From positions 1 to 9,689 of the forward strand of contig JASHZW010000156.1 in NCBI GenBank assembly GCA_030042335.1: 9,689 nt of DNA, written 5' to 3'. The notes beneath the pieces are model-generated. The model had not been told where the DNA came from. It saw only the letters and a list, made by a program, of their open reading frames with translations, and searched no databases. Of the stretch, positions 1 through 6,469 are shown one piece after another (position 1 is the first letter of the stretch; each line of letters opens with the position of its first letter). Made by a program: the position numbers and the translations under genes. The stretch is from Nitrososphaerales archaeon (GTDB taxonomy: Archaea > Thermoproteota > Nitrososphaeria > Nitrososphaerales > UBA183).

Positions 1-149
1 GAGCCGTCACGCAATATCGTATGCCCTGCCCGGAAGGTCTCTTCCCTAGAATCGGCCAGCATGGCGCGAAGCACTTCGTCTTTCAGGTCCTTGAAGAGGG
101 GAACGTTCCGCAGGAAGTTCAAGTCGCTGACGACTTTGTCAGGATTCAC
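1..149 (-). CDS. Cyclic nucleotide-binding domain protein, N-terminal fragment (runs off left edge)
   Basis: Only the first 49 residues are in the window. Reading leftwards from a GTG at 149 gives MNPDKVVSDLNFLRNVPLF, then KDLKDEVLRAMLADSREETF and RAGHTILRDG. This is the classic opening of a CRP/cNMP-binding domain: an alpha helix, the (L)xxVPLFxxL motif, a second helix, then the first beta strands with the 'xGxxIxxxGD/S' turn. The domain binds cAMP or cGMP in regulators, channels and cyclases. The phosphate-binding cassette lies beyond the edge, so nucleotide binding cannot be checked, and neither can any fused output domain such as an HTH, a cyclase or a protease. A TGA lies in frame at 168-170, so the start must be the GTG at 149 or the TTG at 152. 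A TATA-like box 33 nt upstream fits a leaderless transcript. The neighbouring adenylate cyclase makes a cAMP role attractive, but that is inference. Confidence 0.72.
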   Translation of the reverse strand, partial: MNPDKVVSDLNFLRNVPLFKDLKDEVLRAMLADSREETFRAGHTILRDG

Positions 150-177
150 CAAGGTCGATAGCTCGCGTCAGGTTTCA

Positions 178-187
178 CAAATTAAGC
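178..187 (-). promoter_or_regulatory. Probable TATA box for the cNMP-binding protein
   Basis: The minus strand reads GCTTAATTTG here, centred about 33 nt before the GTG start at 149, with a purine-rich stretch just upstream that could serve as BRE. The match to the archaeal TATA consensus is moderate. Confidence 0.4.
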
Positions 188-324
188 CTTCCTCCCCACG
201 ACGACCTTTCGCCGGGATCCGTGATGAGTCAAGCTTGTCGCAAAGAAACTCCTGAACGACCTTACAACTGATGAGCACGAAAGGGGACACATGAATCCGG
301 GCTTCATATACGTGTAGAACTATT

Positions 325-344
325 TCGGGACATTTATAACCCGA
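325..344 (+). promoter_or_regulatory. TATA box flanked by a short inverted repeat
   Basis: TTTATAA at 333-339 is centred about 31 nt before the ATG at 367, the spacing expected for an almost leaderless archaeal transcript. It is bracketed by TCGGG (325-329) and CCCGA (340-344), which are reverse complements, so a dimeric regulator could cover the TATA box. The repeat arm is only 5 bp and could be chance. Confidence 0.55.
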
Positions 345-366
345 CGTTCCAATTCTCACAGGCCAA

Positions 367-1080
367 ATGCGAAAGGCAGTCCTGCTCGCCAGCGTTTTGT
401 TGCTCCTTATCGCTGCAGCTCCCTCTGCCTCTGGAATGATAATTGAAGGTCACTCGCCGATTACGCTCTTGGTCACGGATCCGAAAGGCCACGAGTTCGG
501 GTGTACGGCCTCAAACTGCAGCAGTATGAACTCAACGAACTTCGTGGACAAACTCCCGCCCTACGAGTGCAAGTCCCAGACTACAAACTCCTGCACATAT
601 CAGTTCCCGACGGCCTCGGATGAGGTAACAACCATAACGATACCCAACCCTGCCCCAGGCCCGTGGAACGTAACTTACTTTGGTACGGGTGCACTGGGCG
701 CGAACTTCACAATCACGATTCAAAACTGCCCGACGAGTAACGGAGGCAACAACCAGTACGGCGGAATCGGCGGCTGCGAAAGTTCCTGCGTCTCCGGTAA
801 CATGTACATGCCCGCACGAGGTGACCGCACCTGCTCCACGTCGAGCTCTGGCTCGGAACTTGTAATACCGGGTACCCTGACCAGCTGCGCATTCACAAAA
901 CAGGGATGCACGATAGACTTCAACGTAAACACGGACGGGACCCTGACCCTGGCCCCGCCTCCGACTCAGGGAGTACCTCAGTTCCCTGCAGGCTTCATCG
1001 TGATGGTTCCAGCCCTGTTGGCGTGTCTCCTGCTTCTCAGGACGATGCGGAAGGGCCGCGTCCCGGCAGTCCGCGCATAA
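367..1080 (+). CDS. Secreted cysteine-rich protein with C-terminal membrane tail
   Basis: The 237-residue product is exported and probably held on the outer face of the membrane. Residues 1-23 are a clear signal peptide: MRK, then a long Leu/Ala core ending SASG. Residues about 28-115 resemble a beta-sandwich module seen in archaeal surface proteins, with 'SPITLLVTDPKG' near the start and 'TITIPNPAPGPWNVTYFGTG' after it. Ten cysteines lie in the outside part, the later ones in a Gly/Asn/Ser-rich stretch, and could form disulfides. Several N-x-S/T sites suit archaeal N-glycosylation. The C-terminus has a PPPTQGVPQFP turn (PQFP at 204-207), a hydrophobic helix at about 208-224 and an RxxRKxR cytosolic tail. 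This layout resembles PEF/PEFG-CTERM archaeosortase signals. The ATG at 367 sits about 5 nt after the predicted transcription start. The gene converges with the cyclase gene, whose stop lies 7 bp away. Function is unknown. Confidence 0.8.
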   Translation: MRKAVLLASVLLLLIAAAPSASGMIIEGHSPITLLVTDPKGHEFGCTASNCSSMNSTNFVDKLPPYECKSQTTNSCTYQFPTASDEVTTITIPNPAPGPWNVTYFGTGALGANFTITIQNCPTSNGGNNQYGGIGGCESSCVSGNMYMPARGDRTCSTSSSGSELVIPGTLTSCAFTKQGCTIDFNVNTDGTLTLAPPPTQGVPQFPAGFIVMVPALLACLLLLRTMRKGRVPAVRA

Positions 1081-1081
1081 T

Positions 1082-1095
1082 CCGCTGTCAAGCGG
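1082..1095. terminator. Small hairpin between convergent genes
   Basis: CCGCT-GTCA-AGCGG forms a 5-bp stem with a 4-nt loop exactly between the two convergent stop codons, and includes the TGA of the cyclase gene. There is no T-run next to it, so a role in termination is only possible. Confidence 0.25.
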
Positions 1096-3082
1096 CCCGA
1101 GGAGTCGCAGCATAAGGGTGGTTCAGCGCTATACCGACCTTCTTCAGGATTTCCGCATACCTTGGGTCTGATGTGACCGACTCGAATGTCGCGTCGGGGT
1201 TTGCCAGGGACTCTATCTCGGCGGACCTGTCCTCTATCGCCTTCTCGGTCAGCCTGAAGAATTCGTCCTTGTTCCCCAGCGAGGCTTGGATTATTGCGAG
1301 GTACCATGGAGATACGTATTCTTTCTCGGAGAGCGAAACCATCTCGTTCAGCAAACGTTCCGCCTCCGCCCTTTCTCCTAGGGTTGCGTACACGAAGCCG
1401 AGTATGCACTTGGCTACTGACGCTCCGCCCGTAAGCTCGATTGCCTTCTTCATGTCGGCCATGGCCATTTCTCTCCTCCCTGCCTTGGCGTGGAAGACGG
1501 CCCTGTTTAGGTACACGGGGACGTTATCGGGGTCGGAGAGCAGTGCTTTTCCCCACTGTCGGAGCGCGTCGTCATCCCTCCCGAGGTAGATGTAGAGGCC
1601 TCCCAAGACCGTGGCTACTTGGGGCGACAGCGGGTCCTCCTCAAGGGCCTTCTCCATCTGAGCGGCTGCCTGCTCCATCTCTCCAAATATTGCGAGGTTG
1701 AGACCGAACCAGTGCCGCGCCTGCGCATAGCTCGGGTTCAGCATGATCGCGCTCTCGAACTCCTTCCTGGCCGCCGGAAAGTCATAGTAGTATGTCTCTA
1801 GCAGGAAGCCAAGGCTGACGTGCGCTTCTGCCAGGTCTCGGTCCAGCTCGAGCGCCTTTGTGATGCTCTCTCTTGCTTTCCCGTAAGCTTGCCTTCCCTC
1901 GAGGTAACCGTACGACCCGAGGAGAAGGAATGCGTCGGCTAGGCCTGCGTAGGCCCTCGCAAAGCGGGCGTCGAGATCGATCGCATCCTGGAAGTACTTC
2001 GCGGCGGCCTCCATCGACTCCTTCCTCCGCTTGTTGAGCACGAAGCGCCCCTTGAGATAGAAGTTGTAGGCCTCTGAGCTCAGGGTAGGCATCTTCTGAA
2101 TCCTGGCCTTCTCTATGGACCTGATCTTGGCTTTAAGGGCCCTCGAAACTCGCTTTGCGATATCCGTCTGAACGGCAAATATGTCCTGGAAGTCCCTGTC
2201 GTAGCTGGTAGCGAAGAGGTGCTCTTCACTCTTGCCGTCTATCATCTGCACCGTGACCCTTATCTTGGTCCCCAACTTTCTGATGGTGCCTTCGATTAGC
2301 GTTCCGACTTTCAGCTCGCCCGCAATCTCGGAGATGCCCTTTGTAGTCTCCTTGTACTTGATTGTTGAGCTTCTGGCAATAACCCTCAGGTCCTTGACGT
2401 TCGAAAGGGTGATGATCAGCTCGTCCGTCATGCCATCCACGAAGTAGTCGTCCTCAGGGTCCTGAGTCAGGTTTACGAAAGGGAGTATGGCGAGTCGCCT
2501 GGCAAGAGGAATCGCTTCCGGCTCTTGGACTGGTGCCCCTATCTTTGGCCTTGGTTCCCAGGGTAGGACGACATGGTAGACATCGACGGGGTATGTTACG
2601 TTCTTGAGCTTTACCCGTTCTGCCTTCAGCATCTCGAATGACATCTTGTTCCAGACCTGGTCGTAGACCGAGGCTGTAACGCAAATTCCCCCTGGCTCCG
2701 CGAGGGGTTGGATTCTGGATGCGATATTTACCGAGTCTCCGAAGACGTCTCCGTCCTGGTAGATTACGTCGCCTAGGTGGATGCCTATCCTCACCTTTAC
2801 CCTGTCCCGTTCATTCGTACACTCCTTGTTGTAGTTCAGGAGGGTCTCCTGCACCTCTACCGCCGTCTCGAGCGCTTGAAGCGCGCTCCCGAACTCCAGC
2901 AGGAAGGCATCACCGATGGTTTTGATTTCCTTGCCCTGGTGCCTGAGAAAAATGGGTCTCAACAGTTCGTTGTGCTTGTTGAGGATCTCCATGGCGCGGG
3001 CTTCATCATTCTGCATTATCGCGGTGTAGCCCACTATATCCGTGAACATGATTGCTGCAAGTTTGCGCTCGCCCACGCTCAA
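1088..3082 (-). CDS. Class III adenylate cyclase with TolB/FlgO-like domain and TPR array
   Basis: This 664-residue soluble protein should convert ATP to cAMP. Residues 1-175 are the class III catalytic domain and all key positions are present: metal-binding D15 (FTDIVGYT) and D58 (KTIGDAF), adenine-selecting K54 and D112 (DGDVFGDSVN), and transition-state N119 and R123 (NIASR). The K/D pair predicts ATP rather than GTP. After a Pro-rich linker, residues about 195-330 form a TolB-N/FlgO-like domain that begins RRLAILPFVNLT. Residues about 335-640 hold roughly seven or eight TPR units, probably for protein contacts. Known proteins with this order are mostly bacterial, especially rhizobial, so transfer is possible. 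No membrane segment is seen. The start is TTG at 3082, because an in-frame TAA lies six codons upstream and a good TATA box sits about 33 nt away; the GTG at 3076 is an alternative. The metallophosphoesterase gene is divergent from it. Confidence 0.93.
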   Translation of the reverse strand: MSVGERKLAAIMFTDIVGYTAIMQNDEARAMEILNKHNELLRPIFLRHQGKEIKTIGDAFLLEFGSALQALETAVEVQETLLNYNKECTNERDRVKVRIGIHLGDVIYQDGDVFGDSVNIASRIQPLAEPGGICVTASVYDQVWNKMSFEMLKAERVKLKNVTYPVDVYHVVLPWEPRPKIGAPVQEPEAIPLARRLAILPFVNLTQDPEDDYFVDGMTDELIITLSNVKDLRVIARSSTIKYKETTKGISEIAGELKVGTLIEGTIRKLGTKIRVTVQMIDGKSEEHLFATSYDRDFQDIFAVQTDIAKRVSRALKAKIRSIEKARIQKMPTLSSEAYNFYLKGRFVLNKRRKESMEAAAKYFQDAIDLDARFARAYAGLADAFLLLGSYGYLEGRQAYGKARESITKALELDRDLAEAHVSLGFLLETYYYDFPAARKEFESAIMLNPSYAQARHWFGLNLAIFGEMEQAAAQMEKALEEDPLSPQVATVLGGLYIYLGRDDDALRQWGKALLSDPDNVPVYLNRAVFHAKAGRREMAMADMKKAIELTGGASVAKCILGFVYATLGERAEAERLLNEMVSLSEKEYVSPWYLAIIQASLGNKDEFFRLTEKAIEDRSAEIESLANPDATFESVTSDPRYAEILKKVGIALNHPYAATPRAA

Positions 3083-3110
3083 GCTTGATTTTGAGAATTA
3101 AACCGATGCA

Positions 3111-3119
3111 ATAAAAACC
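3111..3119 (-). promoter_or_regulatory. TATA box for the adenylate cyclase gene
   Basis: The minus strand reads GGTTTTTAT, centred about 33 nt before the TTG start at 3082. Transcription from about 3089 would leave a leader of only a few bases. This supports the chosen start and an archaeal promoter. Confidence 0.6.
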
Positions 3120-3203
3120 GTTTGTGAGACCGGGAATCACACAGAAGCGCCCTCGTACGTCACCCCTCGGGAACGGCCTGGCGCCTGAACGTGAGTTGGG
3201 TAC

Positions 3204-3238
3204 GATTCGAATCATGCTTTTTTAAAAAGGAGCATGAT
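3204..3238 (+). promoter_or_regulatory. TATA box inside a long inverted repeat (candidate operator)
   Basis: ATCATGCT (3211-3218) and AGCATGAT (3231-3238) are perfect 8-bp inverted repeats. Between them lies TTTTTAAAAA (3219-3228), itself a palindrome, and GG. The A/T core is about 35 nt before the ATG at 3259 and is the probable TATA box. A second perfect palindrome, GATTCGAATC (3204-3213), overlaps the left arm. A protein bound here would block TBP/TFB, so repression of the phosphoesterase gene is the simplest reading. Confidence 0.6.
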
Positions 3239-3258
3239 GAAGGTGCCCTCCTGTAGGC

Positions 3259-4008
3259 ATGCGCATCCTCCTCTTATCGGATGTACACGGTAATCTATCC
3301 GCCCTCAATCAAGTCTTGGACAATGTTGCCTACGACGAGGTGTTGTTCATGGGTGACGTTGTCGATTATGGTCCTCTCCCGTTCGAGGTTCACTCAAGAC
3401 TCAGGCAGGTCGGAGCGAAAAGGGTCGTGGGCAATCACGACGTTGCTGCTGCCCTGGGGGTAGACTGCGGGAGCACCCCAAACCTGCGGGACGCGTCTGA
3501 GCACACCCGCGACAGGATAACCCGCGCTCGGATGCCGAAGGCGTCGCTGAGGTCCCTCATCAGGGCGGAACGGACGCTGCACCTCGAACATGGCGGTCTC
3601 AGAATCATGATGGTCCATGCGTCGCCAAGAGACGAGCTGTACGAATACGTCTCGAAAGAGCATGCCTCTAAGCTCGAAGTCTCAGGAGTCGATTTACTTC
3701 TTCTGGGACACACGCACATCCCCTACAGGGTGAGTGCGGGGCGGACGATGGTCGTTAATCCTGGAAGCGTGGGCATGCCCTTTGACGGTAATCCCAGAGC
3801 CTCATACGCGATTCTAGACACCCAGACAAGAAGGGTCCAATTTGGGAGAGCGAAGTACGACATCGAAGTTACTGTCTCGAAGCTTCACGAACTCATCGGG
3901 GACGACAAACCCGTCTACCGGCAGCTGGCTTCCACTCTCCGCACGGGCACGATACCAGTTACTTCGGGCGAACCGGTCAGGGTTAGGAAATCAAGAACAA
4001 TCAACTGA
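3259..4008 (+). CDS. Calcineurin-like metallophosphoesterase (YfcE/MJ0936-type)
   Basis: The 249-residue protein is a cytosolic two-metal phosphoesterase. All family motifs appear in order: SDVHGN (D8, H10), MGDVVDYG (D33), GNHD (N59, H60), VHASP (H120) and GHTHIPY (H151, H153), followed by the NPGSVGMPFDGNPRASYAIL block typical of the COG0639/COG0622 group. Characterised relatives such as MJ0936 hydrolyse phosphodiester bonds in model substrates; natural substrates are usually unknown. Some members of the wider superfamily (CpdA) cleave cAMP. Its position, divergent from an adenylate cyclase, makes cAMP or another nucleotide a reasonable candidate substrate, but nothing in the sequence proves this. 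About 40 C-terminal residues after the fold (from VTVSKLHELI) are a basic, less conserved tail. The ATG at 3259 has no strong Shine-Dalgarno; the TATA box suggests a leader of roughly 10 nt. A hairpin and T-rich run follow the gene. Confidence 0.9.
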   Translation: MRILLLSDVHGNLSALNQVLDNVAYDEVLFMGDVVDYGPLPFEVHSRLRQVGAKRVVGNHDVAAALGVDCGSTPNLRDASEHTRDRITRARMPKASLRSLIRAERTLHLEHGGLRIMMVHASPRDELYEYVSKEHASKLEVSGVDLLLLGHTHIPYRVSAGRTMVVNPGSVGMPFDGNPRASYAILDTQTRRVQFGRAKYDIEVTVSKLHELIGDDKPVYRQLASTLRTGTIPVTSGEPVRVRKSRTIN

Positions 4009-4055
4009 AGCGATTGCGCCTCAGCTAATCCTCTCGACACGATCGATTCCACAAT

Positions 4056-4120
4056 CCTGAGGGAGGGTGCTCGTCGCACTCAGGGGTATTTGCAACCATA
4101 CGGCTGGGCTTTTCTATTTT
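4056..4120 (+). terminator. Possible terminator: imperfect hairpin followed by T-rich tract
   Basis: CCTGA (4056-4060) pairs with TCAGG (4080-4084), and inside it GTGC pairs with GCAC around the loop TCGTC. About 25 nt later comes TTTTCTATTTT (4110-4120). Archaeal termination mainly uses the T-rich tract, so this is a plausible end for the phosphoesterase transcript. The tract also overlaps the end of the convergent LLM gene. Confidence 0.4.
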
Positions 4121-5026
4121 CATCGCAGCGATTGATGCTCGAGGTCGAGTACCGTGTCGGCTAGAGCTCCAAACATGGCCAAGTCCGCCTCGGAAGTTCC
4201 CCTTTCTTCGGGGTTGCCAAGATATGTGTCAAAGAGAACGCACTCCGCGCCAAGAGATTTCAAGCCGTCGAGATCTTCGCGAATCTGCTCGAGAGTCCCT
4301 TTTCCTGGTAAACGCGTCCCGTTGTCAAGCGGCTCCTTGGTGACTTGCAGGTCAATTCTAGGACAGAAGCCAGGTATTCGTTTGCCTTCTGCATCGGCTA
4401 ACTGCTGCAGGTGTGGGATGCCATAGTCCCTGAGCCAGGCCATTTGGCTGTGAATGGGATGCCACGCGTCGCCGTACCTCACAGCGCGTCGCATCGCAGG
4501 TTCGCTGGAACCACCGACCCAGATTGGGGGACCGGACGTCCTTGACGGCATGGGAGCTGTATGGACATCAGCAAAGGAGATGAACCTACCCTTGGCCGAC
4601 ACCACCTCCTTCGTCAGCGCGTCCCTGATCACAGCAAGATACTCGTCCGTGATCGCGCCCCGATGCTCGAACGGCACTTGAAGTGCCTCGAACTCCTGCT
4701 TCGCCCACACCGAAGATGAAACGTCTTCCGGAGAGCTGGTCGAGGTTCGCGACCATGCGCGCCGCCTGAAGCGGGTGCCGGTACGGTAGAATGGCCACGG
4801 TGGTGCCGAGCTCGACCTTCTCAGTGATTCCTGCCAGCCATGCGAGGGTGACGAACGGCTCGTAGAACGGGGCCGGGTAGTGCTCGTTGACGTCGTTCGT
4901 GACCGCAACGTGGTCGGAGATCATCACAAAGTGGTATCCAAGGCTCTCAGCGGTGAGGGTCCACCATCGGAGCGCAGAAGCATCAGTACCAGGCCCGAAG
5001 TTCAGGATGTTGACGCCGAACCTCAA
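4120..5026 (-). pseudogene. F420-dependent LLM-class oxidoreductase, frameshifted
   Basis: Two minus-strand frames together make a luciferase-like (TIM-barrel) flavin/F420 oxidoreductase of about 300 residues, the usual family length. Frame one, from TTG at 5026, gives MRFGVNILNFGPGTDASALR and continues through SDHVAVTN, LGTTVAILPYRHP and LDQLSGRRFIFGVG. Frame two resumes with WAKQEFEALQVPFEHRG and runs through PPIWVGGSSEPAMRRAVRYG (a typical LLM block) to the TGA at 4120. The switch lies at 4707-4711. Family members read F-G-V-G-x-G-W here, so the short GVG repeat seems to be lost, and a deletion of about 11 nt explains the result. These enzymes transfer hydride between F420 (or FMN) and small molecules; the substrate is unknown. 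A TATA box 30 nt before the TTG supports the start. As written the gene gives no full enzyme, unless the shift is an assembly error. Confidence 0.85.
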
Positions 5027-5052
5027 CTGCCCCTTACGTCTCCCCGACCTTG

Positions 5053-5059
5053 TTTTAAA
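5053..5059 (-). promoter_or_regulatory. TATA box for the LLM oxidoreductase gene
   Basis: The minus strand reads TTTAAAA, centred 30 nt before the TTG start at 5026. It predicts transcription starting about 4 nt before the start codon. It lies in the 42-bp gap after the propeller gene, so the LLM gene may have its own promoter. Confidence 0.6.
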
Positions 5060-5068
5060 GCGAGATTG

Positions 5069-6429
5069 CTAGGGGAGACACGTTCCCTGCGTGAGCAGGC
5101 CAGTGTCCACGTAGGTAAGGTTGGTCACATCTTCGAGCGCGATAAGATACTGCCCTATGACGACGTACAACTGATTGAAGGACGGGGAAATGGCAATGTA
5201 ACTCGCTGTGGCATCAGAGAACATGTTCACCACGTGGCAGTTAGCTCCGTCAAGTGTGAGCAGGTATTGCTGGCCATAGAAGCCGACGAAGATTTGATCT
5301 GTGGTCTCGTCCACTGCGAGGGTCCCTCCCCCGTTGCCAGCGCACGATGAGGCGATTGGGAAAGAATAGAGAATCTGGCCTGACGCGCCGTCGACGGCCA
5401 TGAGTGTGAGGTTCTCTCCCGTCCCCATCATGTAGACTATGCCGGTGCGTTCGTCAACGACCGGCGGAAAAAGGTATGGTGTCAAATGGCATCGATGTCC
5501 TTCCTGAACCGTATTCTCCGAGCCGTTGACTGCGATAAGTTGCCCCCCCCACGCAGCCGAGGTTCTGCTGCTCGCACGCCTCGACATATACCATACCCGT
5601 GGCGGGATTCACCGCGAGGGCCTCAGGCACCGCGCCGAGCGAGACATTTGTCAGCAGCGACCCGAGACGGGGTCTATCGTCAAAAGATATCCCGAGGAGT
5701 TGGCGGCGGGCAAGTCATTGTTCGAGAAACCGTAGAGCGTGTCCGTATCCCAGTCGATTCCGAGGGAGTTCACCTGGAACGGAATTTCTCCGAGTATGCT
5801 ATCGCTGGAAGCGTTTATGGCAACAATCGAACCTTTCAGAGACTGTGACTCGCTGCTGAGACAACTGTTCGGAACCCATATACATTGATGCAGCCATCGA
5901 CTCCCACATAGACCACACCGGTGTCAGGGTCCCCAACAATCTGCGATGCGACCGAGCCGGGTAGCGTGATTGCGCCGATTATGCTACCGTCGGTCTCGTT
6001 AACGATAGTCAGCTCGTTCTGAAAGGCGTCGGCAACGAAAATTTTGCCGTCATCGAAGCCGATTTCATCGGGATTTCCAGGAATCGTGGTGTTCGCCATG
6101 GCATAGACTGAGAGTGGAGAAACGGTTCCGTTGGTGAATTCGGTCGTGGTCACCGTAGAGGTCACGAGCTGGGTAGACGTCGTTGTCAAGGTAGAAGTCG
6201 GCCCCGCCACTGTCTCCGTCGAAACTTGTGTGGAATCGGTCGTCGTCGTGTAGTTGTAACGCACGGTTAGCGTCGTGGTCTATGTCGACGCTGCTCCCGG
6301 AATAGAGACTGTGCTCGCAACAGTAGTCCCGAAGTGTGAGTATGAGGCAGCCGCCGCCAGAATCACCAGAGCGACCACTACGATTGCTATCGCGAGGCGA
6401 GAGTAACTAGATTTGGGCTGCACCTGCAA
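5069..6429 (-). pseudogene. Membrane-anchored beta-propeller (YVTN/NHL-like) surface protein, disrupted
   Basis: Joined across its breaks, this reads as a surface protein of about 450 residues: a short basic start (from GTG 6423 or TTG 6429), one membrane helix (LAIAIVVVALVILAAAASY), a Thr/Ser-rich stalk (TTTTDSTQVSTETVAG onward), then repeated propeller blades such as 'GDPDTGVVYVGVDGCINVYG', 'VNPATGMVYVEAC', 'VDERTGIVYMMGTG' and 'VDETTDQIFVGFYG', ending at the TAG at 5069. Such proteins sit outside the cell and mediate binding or scaffolding; no catalytic site is seen. Breaks: an in-frame TAG at 6280-6282 between helix and stalk; a frameshift near 5875-5877; another near 5661-5663; a third in the run of eight C (plus strand) at 5543-5550. 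Restoring one G at each of the first two shifts and removing one at the third gives a continuous reading. The TATA-like box overlaps the stop codon of the upstream exporter gene. Confidence 0.78.
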
Positions 6430-6461
6430 CCGTAAACTTGGATAGTCTTGCGCGGATTTGC

Positions 6462-6469
6462 GATTAATA
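6462..6469 (-). promoter_or_regulatory. TATA-like box before the propeller gene
   Basis: The minus strand reads CTATTAAT, about 37 nt before TTG 6429 and 43 nt before GTG 6423. It overlaps the TAA stop of the exporter gene (6464-6466). The fit is weak to moderate; read-through from the exporter gene is also possible. Confidence 0.3.

Noticed and set aside
168..359. A 63-codon minus-strand frame lies directly upstream of, and in frame with, the cNMP-binding protein, separated by a TGA.
   Set aside because: Its translation looks like random sequence, it covers the forward TATA box, and the cNMP domain is complete at its start without it, so it is not a broken extension.
532..1113. A 193-codon minus-strand frame opposite the secreted-protein gene.
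   Set aside because: It has no recognisable features and mirrors the GC-biased coding strand. The plus-strand gene has a signal peptide, membrane tail and promoter.
3083..3203. Possible small RNA or small gene in the phosphoesterase/cyclase intergenic region.
   Set aside because: Apart from the two divergent promoters I see no convincing hairpin, start codon with ribosome site, or repeat.
3195..3218. GATTCGAATC resembles the T-loop of a tRNA (GTTCGAATC).
   Set aside because: The bases either side of TTCGAAT do not form the 5-bp T-stem, and no acceptor or anticodon arm is visible upstream. It is better read as a palindrome in a promoter.
6280..6282. In-frame TAG in the propeller gene as a pyrrolysine codon.
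   Set aside because: The gene has three other lesions, the position is in a Thr-rich stalk where pyrrolysine has no known use, and no pyrrolysine genes are in view. A nonsense change is simpler.
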